Part shown: positions 34,201 through 43,748 of the stretch, piece after piece
Numbering within the stretch: position 1 is the stretch's first letter
How the letters are laid out: every line of letters starts with the position of its first letter
Assembly (NCBI GenBank): GCA_032690845.1
Contig: CM064417.1
Span: 33,362,432-33,426,431 of the forward strand
DNA length: 64,000 bases
Direction: 5' to 3'
Source of the DNA: Eleusine coracana subsp. coracana
Taxonomy: Eukaryota > Streptophyta > Magnoliopsida > Poales > Poaceae
Program-made: the position numbers and the translations under genes
The notes under the pieces: generated by a model
Told to the model about the DNA's origin: nothing
The model's input: the letters and a program-made list of their open reading frames with translations, nothing else
Databases searched by the model: none

Positions 34201-34390
34201 GAAGTTATCAAGACATATTAAGAGATGTTTGAAGTCTGTCAAGAAAATGAGAAACTCTGGAGTCATATCAGTAGAATATATTTCAACTGGTGAGAACCTG
34301 GCAGATCAATTCACCAAGGGGCTGTCACGTAATGTGATAGACAGTGCATCGAAGGAGATGGGTATGAGACCCATATGTGCTATTCCATAG
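31270..34390 (+). pseudogene. Copia pol: protease, integrase, RT, RNase H
   Basis: Protease STSWWLDTGANIHVCADASL (about 31,360, active DTG). GAG-pre-integrase VWHSRLCHLNFGSM. Integrase core LIDDATRYCYVYFLK, RSDRGGEYFSNEFD and TPPYSPNQTG, with a frameshift at about 32,235 just before the catalytic Glu region. Then WWGETLLTSCHVLNRVP. RT: VAKGYTQKEGEDFFDTYSPV, HQMDVKTAFLDGE, LKSLYGLKQAPKQW and the catalytic YVDDILISG (about 33,430). RNase H: GYSDSSWISDADE, TRSTMEAELTALDTA and STGENLADQFTKGLS, ending at 34,390. Two TAGs (about 32,936 and 32,983) stand at expected Trp codons. Nearly complete but dead: one frameshift and two stops. Confidence 0.92.
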
Positions 34391-34930
34391 TAGTAACCCA
34401 ACCTATGTGATCAGAGATCCCATGAAGTAGGACCTCGGAAGAACAAGCTATTGGTTAGCATGAGAGTAACCTTTTATAACCCACTCGAGAAGCGATGCAT
34501 TACTCTCGATATCTGTATGGCAGGTTGGTTGTTGCCTTAATGTATTCAGTTAGTTTTAAATAGCGAAGATGTTGTCCTACAGAACATTCTTGAATGAATA
34601 CACCTATATGAGCCTGATTTTTGAAAGGTCGCAATCTGTGAGATTTGGGTGATCTCTATTAAGCTCACGAAAGACCAAGGGAGTATGACCTATATGCTCC
34701 ACCTGCGGAGAAGCCTACTGAAGGTCTAGTATCAGTTATGACAGTAAGTGAAACTTGTTTCCACAAAACTTGCAATTCAAGACATAGTCCATTGTTCAAG
34801 TTGTGAATGAGTGTAGCTTATTGTTCTAGGTGGAAGTTCAACTTAACACTCTCCACTGAAAACACTGGTATATTAAACAACAGTGGGATGAGGTAAAGTC
34901 TAGCTGGGACTTTGAGATCTGGTGGGGGAT
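34391..34930 (+). other. Copia 3' untranslated region and polypurine tract
   Basis: Non-coding sequence between the pol stop and the 3' LTR. It ends with the purine tract GGTGGGGGAT (34,921-34,930), directly adjacent to TGTTGG. No other feature is seen. Confidence 0.7.
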
Positions 34931-35932
34931 TGTTGGAATTATATGGGCTTGGCCCATTAATATTTACAATAATTCCTGAAAAATCTCAAAGGCCCATTCA
35001 TGAGTGGTGGGAGTGCAAAGATTTAGTTCTACATTGCTAATGGAGGTGGAGGGAGTCCAACTTATAAGGTTGGTTTCTCTAGCATCTCTTGCAAGTGTGT
35101 GGATGAGAAGAAGGAAGAACACACGCGCGCGCTCGCTCGGCTCGCCTCGCCTCGCCGGGCCGGGTGGGGCGGGGCGGGGCGGGGGCGATGGGCGCAGCCA
35201 TGCATCACCTACGTGAATGGTCTGCCAAAATTCGGTCCCTTGCCTTGCGGGGGCACGGCTTCCTTTTGCACTTTCTTTTTGCTGCGTGTTCCATATATTT
35301 CCATATATTTGGTTATGGAAACTGACTCGGTTGTGGGACGCTCAACCCAAGTGGGGTTCCTCCCTATAAATACATACGGGTATCACCACAAATCATATCA
35401 TGCAATCGCCTAGGGTTTTGTCTCTAGCTACTGTTGCGCCGCCAAGACTTCTCCATCCCGATCATCGGCGTGCACTGGCAAACAGGAGAGCAGGTCTCTG
35501 GAACCGTCGCCCTCTACGATCCTACATCGGGAAAGGGCAAATAAGGTTTTTGGGAAGCGCTCTGTGTGACTGCTCGATCGCTTCCTCGTCTTCGTCAAGC
35601 TCATCGTCATGGCTCGTCTTCCTCGTCGTCGAGCCGGTCTCACCCGCCGTCGCCAACAACGTGACGGTGTTACACATCGTCGCTGCCTCCTCTACCTAGT
35701 CCAGAAGGAAACATACATACTCTCATCTCAAACCATGTCTTTCATACTAGCTTTCGCGATCTGTTTATCTATGATGGATGTTGCTAGTACGGTAGATGCT
35801 ATGTTTTTGTCTGGCCTTATAGACATGTCTAGATCTTGCATAGACTTGTCTAGTTCATCAAGCAATCTGATAATCATGCTTATGATTTATTATTGGATTA
35901 ATATAAAACTAAAAGTGCTAATTTATCCAATA
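34931..35932 (+). repeat. Copia 3' LTR
   Basis: 1,002 bp, homologous to 29,427-30,436. It ends CCAATA instead of CCAACA and is followed by the GATGT target duplication. Confidence 0.9.
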
Positions 35933-35937
35933 GATGT

Positions 35938-36144
35938 TGTGCGCGGCTAGCTGGTTCTGGATATCCTTGATGTCGTTGCGGATAATGGATTGCTGTTATG
36001 TCTGGAGCTTCATCTCTGCTGCAATTTCCTCGAGTTTCTTCTTCATATACTATTGTATGTCGTCGAGCTGCTTCATGATGTCACCCATGGCGAAGCCATT
36101 CGAGGACACATGTGTAGGATCGTTGTTGGAATCTGATACCACAT
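35938..36144 (-). pseudogene. Gypsy gag N-terminus and primer binding site
   Basis: On the minus strand, directly inside the LTR, TGGTATCAGATTCC (plus-strand 36,128-36,141) is a tRNA-iMet primer site. A frame follows with NGFAMGDIMKQLDDIQ, a TAG, YMKKKLEEIAAEMKLQ, a TAA, and IIRNDIKDIQNQLAAHN. This leads into the Copia insertion and continues at 29,426. Both stops replace Gln-type codons in a coiled-coil-like segment. Confidence 0.7.
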
Positions 36145-36417
36145 TGTCACAACTCGTAGCAGGAGCTTGTGAGTTTGGCCATAGGCGTAGGTTATATGGA
36201 TGGAACATAGCTGGACGAGTATGTGGTTGTCGAACCGCGCGCTTGGAAGCCGGCGCTGTCATGAGACCTCACCGATTAACAAGGCACAGGATTGGAGGAG
36301 TTGATGGCTAATACTTTCTTGCCCTTCATTGATATGATACGGTGGCATTATATAGCACACCTGATTACAGTTTTACAAGAACACGATTCAAACTCCTATC
36401 TGACTATGACTCGTAGC

Positions 36418-39400
36418 CAGGGGCGGGCCTGCCGGTTGAGCCACATAGGCCATGGCTCGACTCGTGGCCCAGCTAGCAAGGGACCCCTATCTTTCAATCC
36501 CAGCAAGCTAAGCCCAACAATCAATTGTTTGCCCAAGTCTGCTCCAGTCCAGTCTAACCGAGGCCCAAAAATGCAGAAGACATCGGCAGGCAAAAGCAGT
36601 GCCGCAACTGCCGCTGTCATTGGATTTACTCGAGCCCTACCATGTGGTCTTGCCTGCCGAAGTGCCGATTAGGGCCATCAGGCAATCGTGAAGACGGAGA
36701 GCTGGCCGGCGGCTTCTCTTGTCCTCTATCCGACGACACACAAAGCAACCAAGCTGTGAACCCAATTGGCCAATTAGCAAGGCAAAATCTCACGGTAATT
36801 TTGTATTTTTTTAATATGACGTGACTGTGATCCTTTCTGCTCCTGATATCATTTGAAATCTCATTGTAGTAGCACTGTAGCAGCACATCCTTGGTAGCAT
36901 TAAGAATTTTGAAATGAAGAGGACCAGGACATTGCGATCATATTTTGCTACAGCAACTACATCCCATCAAGTTTTAGAAATTGCAGAAGAAAGAGGAGGA
37001 TCGGCATCAGGAACTAGCAGAAGGAATGCTAATGTTGAGGAAAATAACTCACCTAGCAATATGGAGCACGCTGACCCCCTTGTCAATGCGCAGCAAAGTA
37101 ATCCTGTTAATGTGCAACAAACTGATCCCTTTGATCTTGACACCACTGACGATGAGGCTAATGATGAGCCTGATGATCAGCACAATTATGATGACATTGT
37201 CGCTGATCATGGACTCCGGAGGCAGATTGAAGAAATTGATCCAAACATTAGGGATGATGTTAAAAGGGAATATATCTTGTTGGGTCCTTGCCAACCAAAA
37301 GGCCATGCATATCCACAGACGATAATAAGAAATCGACCAAGAAGCTTTCATGATGAATGGTTTAAGAATCGACCATGGTTGGAATACAGTATTGCAAAGG
37401 ATAAAGCCTATTGTTTTTACTGCTACCTGTTTAAACAACCGAGGGTTGAAAACTTTGGTACAGAAGCTTTCACAACTGTCGGATTTAATTATTGGAAGAA
37501 TGGAATTCAGATGCTTGATTGCCATGCTAAGAGAATTGCTCACAATAATTCTAGAAGGGATTACGAGGCCTATAAAAATCAGAGACAAAGTGTGTACCAT
37601 GCTATGAATGCTAGAAGCGAGAAATCTTATGAAGAATATAAAGGCTTTATGGTTATTTTATTAGGAATTACAAGATTCCTCCTATTACAGGCACATGCTT
37701 TCCGTAGACATGATGAGTCTTCTAAGTCAACCAACAAGGGTAATTTTTTAGAGATGATTGAATGGTATAAAGACAAGGATGAAAATGTTGCTCGACTATT
37801 TAATAATGTTGCTAGGAACCATAAAATGACTTCACATAAAATTCAGAAAGACTTATGCAAAGCTTGTGCGGAACAAACGAGCAAAGCAATTGTTAAGGAT
37901 ATTGGGGATAGAAAATTTGGTATGCTAGTTGATGAGTCTCGGGATGCATCTATCAAGGAACAAATGGCTGTGATTTTGAGGTTAGTATTTATTTCCAGAA
38001 TATTATGTTATATTTGAAATATTTATATAGTAATTACTAATAATCGCCCCTCTTACTCTATGTCTATTGTAGGTATGTCAATGCACAAGGACAGGTTATT
38101 GAGAGGTTCCTTGGTGTTAATTATGTCACTGACACAACATCATCTTCTCTAAAGGAAGCTTTAGATGTCATGTTTGGTCGTCATGGTTTATCTATATCTA
38201 GATTGCGAGGGCAAGGATATCATGGGACATCAAACATGAGAGGTGAATTTCATGGGTTGCAACGACGGATATTGGATGAAAATCCACATGCTTTTTATAT
38301 ACATTGCTTTGCACATCACTTACAATTAGTGGTTGTTTCAGTCGCCAAGTGTTGTTCTTCTATATTTGATTTTTTCAACTATACCACTTTGATTGTCAAC
38401 ACTGTTAATGCTTCTTGCAAGAGAAGGGATCAATTGGCTCAAGAACACCATGAGAATATTGTGAACCAGTTGGAGACTGGTAGAATTTTTACTGGAAGAG
38501 GGAAGAATCAAGAAACAAACCTTGCAAGACCTGGAGATACTCGATGGGGATCACATCATAAAACTTTGTGTCGTCTTGTTCTCATGTGGAATGCAGTTTT
38601 AGAGGTATTGGAGAATGTGGCTGAAGATGCAACTATCGAAGATAAGCGAACAACAGCTTCTGGTTTAATAAAGCAAATGGAGAGTTTTAAATTTGTGCTC
38701 ATATTGCATCTTATGATCAGATTATTGGGAAAAACTAATGATTTGTCACAATGCTGCAAAGGAAAGATCAGAACATTGTTCGAGCTATTGGATTGATTGG
38801 GATGACACTTCAAAAAATTAATGAAATAAGGGATCAAGGTTGGGATGAGCTATTTGAGGAGGTAAAGAACTTTTGTGTTGAGCATCATATTATTATGCCA
38901 AATATGCAGGACACTCTAACAATTAGAGGTCGTTCAAGGGGTCATGGTGGACAGGAGGTAACATACTACCATCATTTCAAAAATGAAATCTTCCTTGTGG
39001 TGCATGACAAGATCATTATGGAATTGAACAATCGTTTTGCTGAGAAATCTACTCAATTGTTGAGATGCATAGCATGCCTTGATTCAAGGAATTCTTTTGC
39101 AAATTTTGATGAGGATAAATTGATTGAACTTGCTAAGATTTATGCTGCCGATTTATCTCAATATGAGTGTGTAGTTCTTAGAGACCAACTTGAGATATTT
39201 ATAGCTGATGTGAGAGCTAATCCTAGCTTCACTAGCTGTGTTGACCTTGGCAATCTTGCAGTGAAAATGGTACAAACTGATAGGCACAAAACTTTTCCTT
39301 TGGTTTACCGCCTCATTGAATTGGCTTTGATCTTGCCTGTTGCAACCGCGATAAGGGAAAGAGCCTTCTCAGCTATGAAAATTATCAAGACTGAATTGAG

Positions 39401-39863
39401 GAATAAGATGGGTAATGAATGGTTGAATTATAGAATGATATGTTATATTGAGCGAGATGTATTTACGAGCATAAAAAATGAAGACATCTTACATCACTTT
39501 CAAGAACTGAAGTCTCGGAAGAAAAAAATACCTAAACAAGCGGCCGGTATGTAATAATGTTAATAGATGATGCATACTCAATATTTACCTTTTTTTGCAT
39601 CCTCTATTTAATTTATTTTAACTTTTTCTTGTAAATTCAGGTTCAGGTGCAAATGTCGATGGAGACATAGAAGCCTCAGATGACCCAACACCCAATAACT
39701 TAGGTACTTTTATCGCTTTATATTTTGACATATTTATATCAAGATTGTGTTTCAAATATGATTTTCTACAATTTTGCCTTGGTCTATAGATAGTTTTTCT
39801 TATACGCTTAAATGTTGGTCGAAGTGTGGCCTGAGTCTTGCCAAAATCCTGGGTCCGCTACTG
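36418..39863 (+). mobile_element. hAT transposon inserted in the gypsy LTR
   Basis: 3,446 bp, starting CAGGGGCGGGCC and ending GGGTCCGCTACTG: short imperfect inverted termini (CAGNGGCGG / CCGCNACTG). The 8-bp target duplication CTCGTAGC occurs at 36,410-36,417 and 39,864-39,871, as required for hAT elements. It carries a nearly full transposase gene on the plus strand. The pre-insertion site is preserved in the other LTR (about 14,805-14,812). Confidence 0.94.
36914..39554 (+). pseudogene. hAT transposase (TTF zinc finger / hAT dimerisation), one frameshift
   Basis: ATG 36,914 (MKRTRTLRSYFATATTS) opens exon 1 (36,914-37,980): an acidic N-terminus, then a TTF-type zinc-finger region (GPCQPKGHAYPQTIIRN, WLEYSIAKDKAYCFYCYLFK) and the start of a DUF4371-like block ending FGMLVDESRDAS...MAVILR. 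An intron 37,981-38,072 (GTTAGT...TTGTAG) joins in phase to YVNAQGQVIERFLG. Exon 2 runs to about 39,546 with HCFAHHLQLVVVSVAK and DTRWGSHHKTL. It ends in the hAT C-terminal dimerisation domain LILPVATAIRERAFSAMKII (about 39,330). A single frameshift at about 38,755 (near DLSQ/LQRKDQ) breaks it. A further intron (39,547-39,640) and a short acidic exon are possible. Relative of zinc finger MYM-type protein 1-like hAT genes. Confidence 0.88.
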
Positions 39864-40063
39864 CTCGTAGCCGAAGCCAATACAGCTAGCTTTGCCGCCG
39901 TCAAAGTGACACCGGCATACTATACTAATATGACTCTAACTCGACTACGATCCTAACTTGATGATGAAGTCGCAGCGCTGTCTTGTGTATCATCGAGTCT
40001 CTGCTGTATTCGATGGACATCTCTAGCACGCCGTCTGTATTGTATACCGACCATGACAAGAGC

Positions 40064-41328
40064 ATGCATGAATCAGGTGGAGGTGTATAGCTCCAATATG
40101 GGTAGAACTATCTTACTGCTACCAGTGTTTCCTCATTTAATTTCCTTTTCAGATTAGAGCATGCAATTGATGTTATTAATATTCATATTGGATTCCATTA
40201 AATTAATTATTGTCAATTTGTCTGACTGATGGTGATCTAAATTGTATCTTCACTTACCTTCATTTGGCTAGATGGAGGAATGGAAATGCCATAAAAGAGC
40301 TGCGATGCTTGGAGTGCTAGGTTAGCTGATCAGATAGCGCGGTAATTAAGTTCTGTATGCAAAATGTATAAATCCTTTTCTTTTGTCAAAAAAATAGTAT
40401 CACAAACTATTTGTTTTAGCATAACTTGGAGCATGCAGCATATAGTTATATGGTGTCTTCATGTTGTGAAGTAGCCAGGATAGTAAAAAAGCATATCCTC
40501 AGTGAACTTGGGCCCTGATAGCCACTCTGAATATGTGTCATTTGATGGACAATTTACTCTAGAGATGATTTTAGCAGCCTGCTCATTGGTCATAAATTTT
40601 ACTGTTTTAGTTATTCCTTATTTAGCTTTTTGTTTGACCTATGCCTTGCTAATGCAGTTCTGGACATCGTATGACATTTGTGAGTCAGCCTAATCTAAAT
40701 TTGGATGCAGGGCATTCAAAAAAAAAAATTAGATGGGTAGCATTCAAATTAGTTTTCTAACTGGTTATGAAGGAGAGGAAGAAAGAGGCATCATCTATAG
40801 TACCTGCAGCCACTAGATGAGTCATGAAACATCATTTCCTGTAAGCGAAGAACGAAACTGTTTTTTTGTATTACTTTCTGTGACCTAACCCATGTTGCCC
40901 TCAGTTTCAGAGTTTGAGGTTAGTTGACTCCAGCAACACCAAGTTCCCTCCTGAAATTATGGTTAGTGCTTTATAGCATTACTTATTTGAAGGAAAAGAG
41001 ATTCTAAAAAGTACAAACAACTAAACCTTATTTCATCTTTGGGTCACCAAATGCACATGCAATAATATCTCCATGGATGAAGGGAAATTTGGATATTTAT
41101 TGTCCTTCTTAATTGTTGGTGAAGACTTATATTTATTTTACAACCAATATTATATTGATGATGACATTTGTTTTGACATGAACAGATTATGCTATGCTTG
41201 AGAAGTCATGTCTCTCAACATGGATGAAAGGATGCCTTCATTCACATCGTTTCAATTATTACTTTGTCAAAGTATCCCTCTTGATCATTATGTTCAACAG
41301 GTACTGAAATTGAGCAATCCTTAAAAAG
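40064..41328. other. Low-copy non-coding sequence, no gene recognised
   Basis: Host sequence right of the gypsy insertion, mostly AT-rich. Short open stretches (about 40,505-40,570 with GPDSHSEYVSFDGQFTLE; about 41,220-41,320 with MDERMPSFTSFQLLLCQ) may be exon remnants, but I do not recognise them and cannot link them by splice sites. Confidence 0.35.
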
Positions 41329-42412
41329 TTTTTTTTTTCTCAAACACGCAGAAGAGCTGTGTATCATTTCATTAATAGAAGAAGAAATTAGAATACAATA
41401 CACACACTCACACGCAACTTCATATGGTTACATGCACGTCTGTTTAAATTAAGAGACACAACCCTTGACCAAGCCGGTCTTTCCGGAAACAACCTGACCA
41501 TGAGCAGAGAGGGCTGTGAGCGCTTGCGCTCCAGCCATGCTCCATAAACACTTCTCTTCACCCGCCATGACCAGAGCGGCAGTGATGCTTGGTAGGCATC
41601 CATTGAAAACGCAATCATTGCGATGCCGCCACAATGTCCATGCTCCTAGGATGATGATGGAGTTTATCCCCTTTTTTATGTCACCAGCCAGTCGATTTGA
41701 TGATCTTCTCCACCAGTCTTCAAAGCTTGTCTCACCTGGCGATGGTGCTACTTGACTGAACCCCACTATTGGCCCCACAGGATGTGCCAAAATTGCCTTG
41801 CAAACACGCAGCCAACCAGCAGACGGTGTATAGTTTCTGCTTCTTGGTCACATAAGGGACAACTCTTCGGATGTGGGAGGTTCCTTCTCGCCAAGCGATC
41901 CGCCGTCCAGCAGCGGTTGTGCTCGACAAGCCATAAGAAGAAGCGGCATTTTTCAGGTGCTCATGTCTTTCAAACCCGTTCCCAAGGGCCAAACTGTGTT
42001 GATCCTTGGAACAGGGCTGTATATGCGGAACTAACCGAGTACTGACCTGAGTTTGAGAGTCGCCATCTATGAACATCATCCACTCCCGGTTGCAAGGTGA
42101 TGTCCATGATGAAGTAACACAGCTTGATGAACTCCCTCAGGACGTCAATAGAGGCGATGCCATGGATGTCTTGTATCCATTTCATGCCTATTAGAGCCTC
42201 CTGGACAGTACGTCGATTGCTTGTTCGCTTGGAAACCATGGAAAAAAAAATCAGAGGGAAGAGGTCTTCTAGGTGCTGACCCATCAGCCACCTATCCCTC
42301 CAAAGTAATGTATTCCTCCCATCTCCAAGTTCAGAGGTCACTGCCATGGAGAAACTATGCCTAAGTTTGTCCACAGCTTTGATCACCCAAGGAGGGAGGT
42401 CAAGTATTATTG
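41329..42412 (-). mobile_element. LINE (non-LTR retrotransposon) 3' fragment
   Basis: Minus-strand fragment of a plant LINE ORF2 C-terminus: LRHSFSMAVTSELGDGRN, LLWRDRWLMG, DVHRWRLSNSGQYSVSSAY, then in shifted frames CRFFLWLVEHNRCWTADRLA and CPLCDQEAETIHRLLVGCVF, i.e. the reverse-transcriptase-associated zinc-binding region (zf-RVT). The 3' end is the poly(T) at about 41,329-41,339 on the plus strand (a poly(A) tail for the minus-strand element). Everything upstream of this domain is missing, as usual for 5'-truncated LINE insertions. Frameshifts show it is dead. Confidence 0.8.
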
Positions 42413-42658
42413 AAGTTTGTACACAGCTTTGAAGAAACTGAAAAGTTTTGTCTTGTCGCTGTATTATTGAAGTTTTCTCTACTATAAAGGCCATGTTTTT
42501 TGCGCCAAATGTTGACTTACTAGAAAAAACAAGTGTCATGGCAACATACCTGAGGGAGGTCAAGTATTATTTAAGTTGTGGTTTCGGTTTGGTCAACTTC
42601 ATTATGAGATTTTGCTTTTCATATACCAGCTACTTTTTAGGCTTTGGATTTGTATGAG

Positions 42659-43745
42659 CTTGCGGTATGCGTATTATTGCTATTTTGGGAATGGATAAGC
42701 TCAATGAAGATGACAAGTTGACAGTTGCCCGCGCTAGGAAGATTCAACAGTTCCTTAGTCAGCCTTTCCATGGTGCTGAAGATTTCCTGGGTGCACCTAG
42801 AAAGTATTTTGTGCTAAAGGAGAGTGTTAAAAGTTTCCAGGTATGAAGTTTATTTATCCCTTCTTCCTAAAAGACTATTGAAGTCATGTTCTCAACACAC
42901 AAAATTATTTATTGTTCGGTGCCTTCCAGCTTGGTTGAATTTCATAGAGCTAGATAAATATTTGCTATGCATGGTTGAATTTCATTTTGAACTAAATGAG
43001 TCATTTGATATGGCTACTATGTGTTAGGCACTGTGTTTCGTTTTAGACACCATGTAATCAAGATCATCTAAGTTCACTTATACCATCAGAAAATGTTGTC
43101 AAAGTCAAACTAATGCTATTAGGTTCGTACATTTATGTTTCCCATACCATATATTTATTTTTGTTACCACCCGTCCACTATTGCTTTTTCTATGTTTCAC
43201 AGAGAGGTTATTTTATTCTAAGTTCATATATAGGTTGTATATTGCTTTTATTTTTGTGCATTTTGAAGTTATAATTTTTTAAAATATGAATGAACTGTAT
43301 AAGTGAATAAAGCAGACCAGCCGCAAAACATACCTGAAGCATCGTAGGAAATTTGATGTTGCTTTCATCTTTAGAAATTTGACGAGCCTTGTGAGTAATA
43401 CAATTTCATGAGTCCTATTTTTCCTGCCTGCATTTGTATTTTTTTTAAGTTGGTCACGATATGACACAAAATGGAGCTTCTACGCTTTAAACTTGGGATT
43501 TTTTTCCTTTGTTTATTTCTCATGTTTAAACTGCATTGCCTTTTTCTTATATGGCATAGTTATTGACAGTTATTTGATGAACTTGTAGTGTCTTTCCATT
43601 ACTATTGTTTGATGAACTTGTGGACATATCATAGGGTGTTTTGGATGGCAAGTACGACAACCTTCCTAAACGGTCATTCTACATGGTTGGAGGAATTGAG
43701 GAAGTCATTGCCAAGGCTGAGAAAATCGCCAAGGACTCTGCATAA
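42659..43745 (+). pseudogene. Mitochondrial ATP synthase beta subunit, last two exons only
   Basis: Exon A (about 42,659-42,840): IIAILGMDKLNEDDKLTVAR, KIQQFLSQPFHGAEDFLGAP, ending VKSFQ at a GTATGA donor. Intron 42,841-43,634 ends in CATAG. Exon B (43,635-43,745) encodes GVLDGKYDNLPKRSFYMVGG, IEEVIAKAEKIAKDSA and stop. This is the C-terminal helical domain of the F1 beta subunit (nuclear ATP2), with the exon junction SFQ/GVLDG in phase. The upstream exons with the P-loop and catalytic Arg/Glu are absent. Changes at near-invariant positions (QPFHVAEVFTGAPGKY in the family versus QPFHGAEDFLGAPRKY here) suggest relaxed constraint, so I call it a truncated pseudogene. Its 3' UTR lies at 45,965. 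Confidence 0.88.
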
Positions 43746-43748
43746 TAA

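Larger units (their letters stand above)
29427..35932 (+). mobile_element. Complete-structure Copia retrotransposon nested in gypsy gag
   Basis: 6,506 bp bounded by LTRs 29,427-30,436 and 34,931-35,932 (TGTTGG...CCAACA, the right copy ending CCAATA). Target duplication GATGT is identical at 29,422-29,426 and 35,933-35,937. Gag and pol are in Copia order on the plus strand. The LTRs contain the TATA box CTATAAATAC (about 29,868 and 35,363). By eye the LTRs differ at about 5% of positions plus an approximately 20-bp deletion in the right copy (left about 29,802-29,822), so it is younger than the host gypsy element. Confidence 0.93.
14538..40058 (-). mobile_element. Chromodomain Ty3/gypsy retrotransposon, split by three insertions
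   Basis: LTRs of about 460 bp lie at 14,538-14,997 and 36,145-40,058 (the latter interrupted). They are flanked by an identical 5-bp duplication AGAGC (14,533-14,537 and 40,059-40,063). On the minus strand the interior carries a tRNA-iMet primer site, gag, protease, RT/RNase H, integrase and chromodomain: the chromovirus order. Short LTRs and a canonical chromodomain suggest the Reina-like branch (inference). Insertions inside it are Sirevirus A (16,510-26,665), a Copia element (29,427-35,932) and a hAT element in one LTR (36,418-39,863). By eye the two LTRs differ at roughly one base in ten over the first 140 bp, so the element is old. Confidence 0.93.
36145..40058 (-). repeat. Gypsy 5' LTR, interrupted by a hAT element
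   Basis: LTR parts 36,145-36,417 and 39,864-40,058 align without a gap to 14,538-14,997 once the hAT element and one copy of its 8-bp duplication are ignored. Termini are TGTCACAACTCG at 36,145 and CCATGACA at 40,058, followed by the element's target duplication AGAGC. Confidence 0.92.

Noticed and set aside
42659..43745. Functional ATP synthase beta gene with exons beyond the nest
   Set aside because: No upstream exons anywhere in the 42 kb to the left, and near-invariant residues are changed; a truncated copy is far more likely.
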